From: Bacillus thuringiensis
GTDB lineage: Bacteria; Bacillota; Bacilli; Bacillales; Bacillaceae_G
NCBI RefSeq assembly: GCF_014932895.1
Contig: NZ_JACYOF010000002.1
Coordinates: 372,001-436,000, forward strand
DNA length: 64,000 nt
Reading direction: 5' to 3'
Shown here: positions 54,610-61,913 of the stretch, in pieces
Layout: every line of letters begins with the position of its first letter
How positions within the stretch are numbered: the stretch's first letter is position 1
Translations under genes and position numbers: made by a program
The notes under the pieces: model-generated
What the model was told of the DNA's origin: nothing
Seen by the model: only the letters and a program-made list of their open reading frames with translations
Databases searched by the model: none

Positions 54610-56049
54610 TTAATTTTTCTTTAAAAGAGTTGCTCCTGCAATCCCTGGATGAGTCATTTCGAATGGATCTAGAATTAATTCTAAGTCTTCTTGTGACAGT
54701 ACTCCATTTTTCACACAAAGTTCTCGAACGGATTGACCTGTTGCAATTGCTTCTTTTGCAACGCGAGCTGCTGCTTCATAACCGATATGAGGGTTCACGG
54801 CTGTAATAATTCCTACACTCTTCTCAACGTATTCTTTTAAACGATCTTCATTCGCTTCAATTCCTTTTAAGCAATTATCTGTAAAGGCACGGAAACCGTT
54901 GTTCATAATGCTAATAGATTGAAGTAAGTTGAAAACAAGTACTGGTTCCATAACATTTAATTCTAATTGTCCTGCTTCTGAAGCAAGACAAATCGTATGG
55001 TCGTTACCAATTACTTGGAATGCAATTTGATTAATTACTTCTGGCATAACAGGGTTTACTTTCCCTGGCATGATAGAAGAACCTGGTTGACGAGCTGGTA
55101 ACATAATTTCCGCTAAACCAACACGTGGACCTGATGCCATTAAGCGAAGGTCATTCGCAATTTTAGACATATTCATCATACATACTTTAAGTGCTGCTGA
55201 TACTTCCGTGTATGCATCCGTATTTTGTGTTGCATCCACTAAATCTTCCGCACCAACAAGTGGTAATTCGCTAATTGTAGCAAGATGTTTTACAACAGCT
55301 TGAATATATTCTGGATCTGCATTTAACCCTGTACCAACTGCAGTTGCTCCCATATTTACTTCATATAAATGTTGACGTGATTGCTGAATTCGTTTCATAT
55401 CACGTTCAAGTACGCGAGAGTATGCTTTAAATTCTTGTCCAAGACGAATTGGAACAGCATCTTGTAAATGTGTACGACCCATTTTAATAACATGGTCGAA
55501 CTGTTCTGCTTTTAATTCAAATACATCATGCATATAACCCATCGTTTGTAATAAGCCTTCTAATGCATTTAATGTTGCAATATGAATCGCTGTTGGGAAT
55601 GCATCGTTTGTTGATTGTGCCATATTCACATGACTATTTGGACTAATATAATGATATTCTCCCTTTTCCATTCCTAATAATTCAAGAGCACGATTGGCAA
55701 TGACTTCATTTGCGTTCATATTCATTGAAGTACCTGCTCCGCCTTGGATTGGATCGACGATGAAATGATCATGCCATTTTCCATCTAGAATTTCTTGGGC
55801 TGCTTCTGCGATCGCGCCACCCTTATTCAATTCCAATCTTCCTACATCTGTATTTGCAAGCGCTGCTGCTTTTTTTACAATTGCGAACGCTCTAATTAAA
55901 CCTTCATGAATTTTGTACCCTGTAATCGGGAAGTTTTCTACCGCACGCATTGTTTGAACGCCGTAGTACGCATAGTTCGGTACTTCTTTTTCACCTAAAA
56001 AATCTTTTTCAATTCGCACATCATTTTTAACTTCAGTTAATGTTGCCAT
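54610..56049 (-). CDS. aspA: Aspartate ammonia-lyase
   Basis: The 479-residue enzyme splits aspartate into fumarate and ammonia. The fumarase/aspartase signature [16 protein letters not shown] with the catalytic Ser loop is present. [17 protein letters not shown] near the N-terminus and [19 protein letters not shown] fit AspA. It follows the transporter gene by 24 bases. Confidence 0.94.
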   Translation of the reverse strand: MATLTEVKNDVRIEKDFLGEKEVPNYAYYGVQTMRAVENFPITGYKIHEGLIRAFAIVKKAAALANTDVGRLELNKGGAIAEAAQEILDGKWHDHFIVDPIQGGAGTSMNMNANEVIANRALELLGMEKGEYHYISPNSHVNMAQSTNDAFPTAIHIATLNALEGLLQTMGYMHDVFELKAEQFDHVIKMGRTHLQDAVPIRLGQEFKAYSRVLERDMKRIQQSRQHLYEVNMGATAVGTGLNADPEYIQAVVKHLATISELPLVGAEDLVDATQNTDAYTEVSAALKVCMMNMSKIANDLRLMASGPRVGLAEIMLPARQPGSSIMPGKVNPVMPEVINQIAFQVIGNDHTICLASEAGQLELNVMEPVLVFNLLQSISIMNNGFRAFTDNCLKGIEANEDRLKEYVEKSVGIITAVNPHIGYEAAARVAKEAIATGQSVRELCVKNGVLSQEDLELILDPFEMTHPGIAGATLLKKN

Positions 56050-56073
56050 GATTATTCACTCCTTAACGATTTC

Positions 56074-57345
56074 TTATGCTGCTTCTGTTTGTTTGACTGT
56101 TTCTACATATTGTTTTGCTTTCTCATTATCGAATTCGCCTTCCCACTTCGACATAACAATGGCCGCTAATGCATTTCCTAATACATTGACAGCTGAGCGA
56201 ATCATATCTAAAATGCGGTCAATTCCCGCAATTAACGCGATACCTTCTAACGGTAAACCCATTGAACCTAACGTCGCTAATACAACAACGAACGATGCAC
56301 CTGGAACTCCTGCCATACCTTTGGATGTTAACATGAGAACGAATAATAACGTTATTTGCTCCGTCAAGGACATGTGCATACCATACATTTGTGCAACAAA
56401 CAATGCCGCTAACGCTTGATAAATAGCCGATCCAGTCAAGTTAAATGTATAACCTGTCGGAATTACGAAAGAGGCAACTGCCTTTGGGCAACCGAACTCT
56501 TCCATTTTTCTCATTATATTGGGTAAAACTGCTTCTGAACTTGCTGTCGTAAATGATAGAATCAGCTCTTCTTTTAAAATCTTTATTAATGTGAAAATGT
56601 TTATTCCAACCATTCTCGCGTTTATACCCATTACAATCACAACGAATAGTATAACAGTTACGTATACAGCTAGCACTAATTTTCCTAACGGAAGTAATGT
56701 TGCTACACCGAATTTTGCAACCGTAACAGCAATTAATGCAAATACACCAAATGGTGCAAATTTCATTACTTGATTTGTAACCCAAAACATCGCTTCGAGC
56801 ACACCTTCAAAGAAGTTAAAGACAGGTTTTCCTTTTTCACCAATCGCTGCAACACCTAAACCAAATAATACTGAGAAGAAAATGATTGGTAATAAGTCGC
56901 CCTGTGCAATTGATTCAAACACGTTTTTCGGTACAATATGAACAATCGTTTCTGCAAACCCTTTCTTCGCTGTCGCATCTGCCGTTTGCTTATAAGAAGA
57001 AATATCACTTTGCTGTAAGTTGTTCATATCAACGCCAGCACCTGGTTGGAATATATTTGCTGCAAGTAATCCCATTAAAATAGCAATCGTCGTAATAATT
57101 TCGAAATAAAGAATTGTTTTTCCGCCTAGTTTCCCAAGCTTCTTCATATCTCCTACACCAGCTACCGCAACAATTAATGCTGAAATAACAATTGGCACTA
57201 CAATCATTTTAATTAAATGAATGAATATATCCCCAATTGGTGTAATATAAGAAATCGCCGTTTTATTGCCATAAAAGATTGCCCCTACTACAATCCCTAA
57301 AACAAGCGCGACAAAAATTTGTGTTGCCAATCCGAATTTTTTCAT
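56074..57345 (-). CDS. gltP: Glutamate/aspartate:proton (cation) symporter, DAACS family
   Basis: The 423-residue protein has eight membrane helices and re-entrant loops. HLIKMIVVPIVISALIVAV, LSFTTASSEAVLPNIMRKME (serine-rich hairpin) and PTGYTFNLTGSAIYQ with the NMDG-type DRILDMIRSAVNVLGN are DAACS hallmarks. It imports glutamate or aspartate (or C4-dicarboxylates) for aspA. AAGGGGATG precedes the ATG. Confidence 0.9.
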   Translation of the reverse strand: MKKFGLATQIFVALVLGIVVGAIFYGNKTAISYITPIGDIFIHLIKMIVVPIVISALIVAVAGVGDMKKLGKLGGKTILYFEIITTIAILMGLLAANIFQPGAGVDMNNLQQSDISSYKQTADATAKKGFAETIVHIVPKNVFESIAQGDLLPIIFFSVLFGLGVAAIGEKGKPVFNFFEGVLEAMFWVTNQVMKFAPFGVFALIAVTVAKFGVATLLPLGKLVLAVYVTVILFVVIVMGINARMVGINIFTLIKILKEELILSFTTASSEAVLPNIMRKMEEFGCPKAVASFVIPTGYTFNLTGSAIYQALAALFVAQMYGMHMSLTEQITLLFVLMLTSKGMAGVPGASFVVVLATLGSMGLPLEGIALIAGIDRILDMIRSAVNVLGNALAAIVMSKWEGEFDNEKAKQYVETVKQTEAA

Positions 57346-57363
57346 ATATGTTCATCCCCTTCA

Positions 57364-57377
57364 TGCGAACGCTTTCA
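57364..57377. promoter_or_regulatory. Catabolite response element (cre)-like site at gltP
   Basis: TGCGAACGCTTTCA differs from the CcpA consensus TGWNANCGNTNWCA only at the W position. It lies ~20 bases upstream of the gltP start, so CcpA could block transcription when preferred sugars are present. Confidence 0.65.
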
Positions 57378-57422
57378 ATTTGTATTTATAAAAGCTTACT
57401 CACACATCTTATAAGTGAACCT

Positions 57423-57458
57423 ACAAAATCATACAAAAACCTACAAGTTCGTCACAAA
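57423..57458 (-). promoter_or_regulatory. GlnL-type direct repeat upstream of gltP
   Basis: The minus strand has TTTTGT-ATGA-TTTTGT (57438-57423), an exact match to the GlnL target as I recall it (TTTTGT-N4-TTTTGT). A further TTTTGT lies ~21 bases upstream and a weaker ACTTGT between them, giving half sites at about one helical turn. Confidence 0.7.
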
Positions 57459-57487
57459 AAATTCGAAAATTTTTCTTTTCTTTTTCA

Positions 57488-57552
57488 TTGACACCATTTT
57501 ATTAAAAAGCGATAAAATATACTTGATATGAAATCAGATTTTTTTGTATAAT
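57488..57552 (+). promoter_or_regulatory. Promoter(s) of the UMP kinase gene
   Basis: The best is TTGATA (57523-57528), 18 bases, TATAAT (57547-57552). A second candidate upstream is TTGACA (57488-57493), 17 bases, GATAAA (57511-57516). Transcription starts about 160 bases before the UMP kinase start codon. Confidence 0.7.
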
Positions 57553-57601
57553 AAAAAAGATATACACTTACAACAAATCGAAATGAAAAGGAGTGGATGT
57601 T

Positions 57602-57736
57602 ATGAAAAATTATGTACAGAAATTCGTCCTATCTTCTTCTTTTCTTTTTCATTTTCTTAAAAAGGAACAAGGGCATTCGCCTTTGTTCCTTTTTTATTGC
57701 GATCTATATAGGGGGGATTGTTGTGAAACCATATAA
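57602..57736 (+). CDS. 44-residue leader ORF of the UMP kinase gene
   Basis: AAAAGGAGTG precedes an ATG at ideal spacing. The ORF starts MKNYVQKFVLSSSFLFHFLK and ends with CETI-stop. Its codons 8-19 are U/C-rich (TTC GTC CTA TCT TCT...), then it runs through the terminator stem and overlaps the UMP kinase GTG by 14 bases. It has no known domain. Its value is probably in being translated, as for the 44-residue pyrBI leader peptide of E. coli. Confidence 0.6.
   Translation: MKNYVQKFVLSSSFLFHFLKKEQGHSPLFLFYCDLYRGDCCETI
57659..57696 (+). terminator. Attenuator terminator inside the UMP kinase leader
   Basis: AAAAAGGAACAAGGGC pairs with GCCTTTGTTCCTTTTT (16-bp stem with one G-U pair) followed by TTATT. 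It lies between the promoter and the gene, so it must be overcome for expression. Confidence 0.88.
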
Positions 57737-58463
57737 ACGAGTCTTAATTAAATTAAGCGGCGGTGCACTTGCCGATCAATCTGGAAATAGCTTTAACTCC
57801 AAACGATTAGAACATATCGCAAACGAAATTTTATCCATTGTTGATTTAGGTATTGAGGTATCCATCGTCATCGGTGGCGGTAACATTTTCAGAGGTCATC
57901 TAGCTGAAGAGTGGGGAATTGATCGTGTAGAAGCTGATAATATCGGTACATTAGGTACAATTATTAATAGCTTAATGCTCCGCGGTGTTTTAACAAGTAA
58001 AACAGATCGAGAAGTACGCGTTATGACCTCCATCCCATTTAATGCAGTAGCAGAACCTTACATTCGCCTACGCGCAGTCCATCATCTAGATAACGGATAT
58101 ATCGTCATTTTTGGAGGCGGAAATGGGCAACCGTTCGTTACGACGGATTACCCTAGTGTCCAAAGAGCCATTGAAATGAATAGTGACGCCATTTTAGTCG
58201 CAAAACAAGGAGTAGACGGTGTCTTTACAAGTGATCCAAAACAAAATAAATCAGCAAAAATGTACCGGAAACTAAACTATAACGATGTCGTTAGGAAAAA
58301 CATTCAAGTAATGGACCAAGCGGCTTTATTGCTTGCTCGGGATTACAATTTACCAGCACACGTCTTTAACTTTGATGAGCCTGGAGTTATGAAGAAAATA
58401 TGTTTAGGGGAACATGTGGGGACGTTGATTAATGATGATGTTTCAATGCTTGTGCATGAATAA
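57723..58463 (+). CDS. UMP kinase, PyrH-like paralog
   Basis: The 246-residue amino-acid-kinase-fold protein converts UMP to UDP. VKPYKRVLIKLSGGALADQ holds the phosphate loop, VVGGGN-type SIVIGGGNIFRGHLA, AEPYIRLRAVHHL and IFGGGNGQPFVTTDY match PyrH, with VMDQAALLLARD near the end. It differs enough from housekeeping PyrH to be a second copy, and there are no tsf or frr neighbours. The GTG start follows GGGGGG. Confidence 0.85.
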   Translation: MKPYKRVLIKLSGGALADQSGNSFNSKRLEHIANEILSIVDLGIEVSIVIGGGNIFRGHLAEEWGIDRVEADNIGTLGTIINSLMLRGVLTSKTDREVRVMTSIPFNAVAEPYIRLRAVHHLDNGYIVIFGGGNGQPFVTTDYPSVQRAIEMNSDAILVAKQGVDGVFTSDPKQNKSAKMYRKLNYNDVVRKNIQVMDQAALLLARDYNLPAHVFNFDEPGVMKKICLGEHVGTLINDDVSMLVHE

Positions 58464-58537
58464 TAATTTTTTCATCACAAAAGGAGCTTTTATAGTTCCC
58501 CTCCTTTCACGCAGTGCTTTAATTCACTATTATGTTG

Positions 58538-58692
58538 ATAAAACAAACTTTAATCAGTAGAGGTTTTGTCCATCTCCACTGATTATTAGTTGAACCAATC
58601 AGGCTTTTATGAGCAGTTGATCTCCCACCTAACTTCTTTGCTTCAGCCGAATTTTGAGGTGGGAATCTTACTCCTCGTTACTGCGGGATAAA
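58538..58692 (+). repeat. bcr1-type repeat, copy 5 (diverged)
   Basis: It starts ATAAAACAAACTTTAATCA, keeps the AATCAGTAGAGG / CTCCACTGATT stem, TTTGAGGTGGGAATCTTACT and the end GCGGGATAAA. Several positions and the middle CCCG stem differ, so it is an old copy. Confidence 0.8.
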
Positions 58693-58730
58693 TAGTCCCC
58701 TAATTCATGTCATAAGGGGACTTAAGTTTT
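58693..58730 (+). terminator. Terminator downstream of the UMP kinase gene
   Basis: AGTCCCCT / AGGGGACT hairpin followed by TAAGTTTTT, just after bcr1 copy 5. Confidence 0.7.
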
Positions 58731-58749
58731 TGTCATAAGCTTATCGGAA

Positions 58750-58953
58750 TTATTTATCAGCATAATCCTTTAATACTTCTTGTACATCTTTAACCCTAGT
58801 TTTTCTACTAATCATTGGCGTACCAAGTTCCTCATCATTTAAACTCCTTCTAGTTTCAAAATCATTAATAAAACTATAACGCGTTAAATATTTCGATTTA
58901 TCAAATACTTCAGTTATGAAACCACAGTTTTTTAGTGTTCAAATAGAACTCAC
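58750..58953 (-). pseudogene. Small gene with early stop codon (unknown family)
   Basis: GTG at 58953 with AAAGG upstream opens MSSI, then TGA at codon 5, then TLKNCGFITEVFDKSKYLTR and on to VQEVLKDYADK-stop. Apart from the TGA the frame is clean and protein-like. It could be a short antitoxin- or immunity-type protein, but I do not recognise it. Confidence 0.4.
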
Positions 58954-59087
58954 TTAGAACCTTTAGTAAAATTCTTGATTTTCTGTATTTTATTGAGAAA
59001 TATAATAATTTCCTCTTAACTACAACACTATTTTGTTATTCTAATAATAAATATTAATTATAATATATATAGGATGGGTAGGATTTT

Positions 59088-59266
59088 ATGAATGTTTAAT
59101 TAGAGAATGATTAAATGATTGGTACCAAACGATGCTAAAGCAGCAATTACATAAAGCAAAAGAATTAAAAATACAAATAGATAGTAAAATGAACAATGTA
59201 GAAGATAATCAAAATTTATCAAAGCTCGCAATCCGACATATATCTGAAAAAGGAGCGTTAAGATAA
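59088..59266 (+). pseudogene. Remnant of a Rap-family (TPR) response-regulator phosphatase gene
   Basis: After GTAGGA and ATG the text reads MNV-stop-LEN, then in another frame LNDWYQTMLKQQLHKAKELK and IQIDSKMNNVEDNQNLS, which is the Rap N-terminus. It then jumps to KLAIRHISEKGALR-stop. The ~300-residue TPR middle is missing. Rap proteins dephosphorylate Spo0F or block ComA-like regulators; this one cannot function. Confidence 0.7.
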
Positions 59267-59424
59267 TAAAGAAATTTTATCTAGCTGTTATTGGTATGTC
59301 ACTTATTAGTATCTTAGCACTCGGCGTTAATGATTCATTCAAAAGTCAAGCTGTGAATATAGGTGAAGGCGGAGGAGCACCTGCTAGACCAGACTATCTT
59401 TTAACTATCAATAATGAATTATAA
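59266..59424 (+). pseudogene. Phr-type signalling peptide gene with lost start codon
   Basis: Directly after the rap remnant stop comes (I)KKFYLAVIGMSLISILALG, then VNDSFKSQAVNIGEGGGAPA and ends LTINNEL. It has a signal peptide and a short hydrophilic tail, as in Phr pro-peptides. The first codon is ATA where the junction TAATA would have been TAATG, so one base change removed the start. An internal ATG at codon 11 would give a peptide with a damaged signal. Confidence 0.6.
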
Positions 59425-59464
59425 ACAAGAAAGAACCTTCTGTTTTGAAGGTTCTTTCTTGTTT
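59423..59464 (+). terminator. Terminator of the rap-phr remnant
   Basis: AAACAAGAAAGAACCTTC / GAAGGTTCTTTCTTGTTT, a very stable hairpin. Confidence 0.88.
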
Positions 59465-59559
59465 ATCTACTCGATAAATAAATAATACAGCTTCCTATTT
59501 ATTAAAGTCATATACTTCTTTGCTCGCACTATATTTTTTAATTTAATTTCATTAATTCA

Positions 59560-60771
59560 TCACAAATAAAAATCAACCAATCCCGCCAATTTCTCCTTAC
59601 ATCGCTCCCAAAATGATAACTTCTCAAAAAACTCTTTCGTCATCTCTTTCGAATCATGAAAATCCTCTGTTACCACCTTATTCACTTGCCCTATAATAAG
59701 ACCACCATGAATATACAAATTCATCTCATCATTTATATAGAAGCTACGTGCAGTAAAATTTGTAGTACCGATAACAGTTAATTCATTATCAATGAGCATT
59801 AACTTTCCATGAAACATCCCTTTTTTATAACCATATACCGTAATCCCATTATTAACAGCTTGACGTATGTACGGATATGCCGCCTCTTTAATAAGAGGAA
59901 TATCTGGTTTATACGACCAAAGTATCTTCACTGTAACGCCACGTTTTTGCGCCGCGATTAAAGCATTCATTAACTCTTTATTTTTCGCTATAAAATATGG
60001 CGTTGTAATGACAATCGAATGCTTCGCTTGTTTTATTAACTCTATATATTTTTCAGCGACGTAATGCCCATTGTAACTAGCCATCGTATATAATGTATTC
60101 CCTTTACTAGCTTTATTCGTACTTCTTTTTATCTCTTCTTTCGTATCTCGTTTCCAGTCTAATGCGAACTGTTCTTCTAAATCTTTTGCTCCTTCTCCTC
60201 TTATCCTCACATGGTAATCACGCCAATATCCAAATCGCTTATCTTTCCCTAAGTACTCATCCCCTATATTAAAACCACCCGTATAACCAATTTCTCCATC
60301 AATCGTCGTAATACGGCGATGATTACGATGATGAAGGGAATAAAATCCGAATGGCAATTCCGGTTTTCTACTATACGTAAAATGAACACCACTTTCCTGT
60401 AATTCTTTTTTCATCTTTCTTTCGAATGACAAATCATTAATTAAATCCACTGATAAATATACAGTTACTCCCTTTTTCGCCTTCTCTTTTAATAAGTTTA
60501 AAAAAGTATGGCTGCTTTTATCATCCGATAAAATAAAAAAATACGTGTAAATGGAAGTTTTCGCTTCTCTTATGTCAGTAAATAACTGTTTATAAAACGA
60601 CTTCCCTTCTACATATAATTGAAAGTCACTATAATGAGGTGCATACTCTGTCGGCATATTTTTCCCGGCTTCCATTTTCCTGCCGAGGGTAACGTCAATA
60701 TGCATCCAAATTAAAATAAAAACGAAAATAGCAATAATAATAGAAGTAACTCGCAATATCTTTTTAATCAT
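59560..60771 (-). CDS. Phospholipase D-like protein (cardiolipin synthase family)
   Basis: The 403-residue protein has an N-terminal membrane helix (VTSIIIAIFVFILIWMHI) and two PLD domains. The second HKD motif is canonical: FHGKLMLIDNELTVIGTTN. The first is NHRRITTIDGEIGYTGGFN, with Arg where Lys is usual. Related enzymes join two phosphatidylglycerols to cardiolipin or transfer phosphatidyl groups. It is shorter than the housekeeping Cls (one N-terminal helix instead of two). Single gene. Confidence 0.85.
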   Translation of the reverse strand: MIKKILRVTSIIIAIFVFILIWMHIDVTLGRKMEAGKNMPTEYAPHYSDFQLYVEGKSFYKQLFTDIREAKTSIYTYFFILSDDKSSHTFLNLLKEKAKKGVTVYLSVDLINDLSFERKMKKELQESGVHFTYSRKPELPFGFYSLHHRNHRRITTIDGEIGYTGGFNIGDEYLGKDKRFGYWRDYHVRIRGEGAKDLEEQFALDWKRDTKEEIKRSTNKASKGNTLYTMASYNGHYVAEKYIELIKQAKHSIVITTPYFIAKNKELMNALIAAQKRGVTVKILWSYKPDIPLIKEAAYPYIRQAVNNGITVYGYKKGMFHGKLMLIDNELTVIGTTNFTARSFYINDEMNLYIHGGLIIGQVNKVVTEDFHDSKEMTKEFFEKLSFWERCKEKLAGLVDFYL

Positions 60772-60888
60772 TTTGATTTCCTTCCACTCAAATTACTTTC
60801 TACTCCGTAGTGTTTCATTTAAATATATTTTCATACGAAATGTATTTCTTATTTTTATTGATGTTAAACAGTTAAAAGAGAGAGAAAT

Positions 60889-61671
60889 ATGCAAAGAGGA
60901 AGAACTCTTATTGTTTTTATCCTGGGTCTTTTCGGTTCAATGAATAATATTATTATTCCTGGTACTGGTAATTGGGGCTTTGGACTTTCTGCATTCATTT
61001 ACGAGCCATTCATCATGATGTTAGAAAGTATGGGGTACGAACGAAATAAAGACCTGTTCATCTGTTTTTATGACTGGCGGCAGCGCATTGTTTTTTCTAC
61101 CCAAAAATATTTATTAAAAATGATTGCCTATGTTAAAAATTTTACAGGTTGCGATAAACTAAACCTAATTTATCATAGTATGGGCGGACTTCTTGGGCGT
61201 TCTTACGTTCAAAGTGAAGAATATAAAAATGATGTGAATCAGCTTATTATACTTTGTACACCAATCGCTGGATCTCCACCCAATTATAGTTATTGGAGTG
61301 GAGGTAGTCTCCCTGTTCATGCCTCTTCTAAAATAAATATCGTTCATTTTTATATGGAACAATACATTCACTACTTAAGCATTTTACACAAAATGAATAA
61401 AGTTGAAGCGATACATCTTTACTTTCCGGGATTACAAGACGCTATCCCTTGTAAAGATTATGGAAATTATTTATTCACAAGATCTGGGTCTTTCATTACA
61501 TTTTTCCCTTATAGTAAAATGCAAACGAAAAACCCTTTCCTCGATACATTAAATGAAAATAGATTTATTATACAAAAAAGAAATATTGAAACCATACTCA
61601 TTGCAGGAGATGGGGAGGAAACAATTCAATATTTACAAGTCGTCCCTTCACATTCATCGCCATCAAGCTAA
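60889..61671 (+). CDS. Lipase-like alpha/beta hydrolase (LCAT/PGAP1-like), probably C-terminally truncated
   Basis: The 260-residue protein has the nucleophile elbow LIYHSMGGLLGRSYV (Ser ~97) and CFYDWRQRIVFSTQKYL, typical of LCAT-like lipases. It ends at ETIQYLQVVPSHSSPSS, where homologs would continue with the catalytic Asp/His region; no His motif is present after it. It is therefore likely a shortened or decaying gene, or uses an unusual end. Start ATG follows GAGAGAGA. Confidence 0.65.
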   Translation: MQRGRTLIVFILGLFGSMNNIIIPGTGNWGFGLSAFIYEPFIMMLESMGYERNKDLFICFYDWRQRIVFSTQKYLLKMIAYVKNFTGCDKLNLIYHSMGGLLGRSYVQSEEYKNDVNQLIILCTPIAGSPPNYSYWSGGSLPVHASSKINIVHFYMEQYIHYLSILHKMNKVEAIHLYFPGLQDAIPCKDYGNYLFTRSGSFITFFPYSKMQTKNPFLDTLNENRFIIQKRNIETILIAGDGEETIQYLQVVPSHSSPSS

Positions 61672-61699
61672 GATTTTATAGTATCTCAAGAATGAAATT

Positions 61700-61740
61700 T
61701 TGAGCTAACTTGTAACAAAAAAGCTCATTTTTTCGTTTTG
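61700..61740 (+). terminator. Possible terminator after the lipase-like gene
   Basis: GAGCT...AGCTC short stem followed by ATTTTTTC. The stem is weak. Confidence 0.45.
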
Positions 61741-61913
61741 GGGAAGACTGTATTTCTTGACTTGATAGCAATGTGGCGGTACCTCTATTTATACAAAAGT
61801 ACACCTCAATTGAACATGCCATACAGTCACAATTTGCTGTTTTCTAATCTCAAGTTTACCTCTCTAATAAATGGAAATAATAGACCTATAAAACATTGGA
61901 TGGAGGATTTATA

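Noticed and set aside
57488-57723. PyrR-binding attenuator in the UMP kinase leader
   Set aside because: No anti-antiterminator with the conserved PyrR loop sequence is visible; the leader is too short for the three-hairpin layout.
58478-58510. Terminator directly after the UMP kinase gene (AAAGGAG/CTCCTTT)
   Set aside because: No T run follows the short stem; the hairpin at 58693 is a better terminator.
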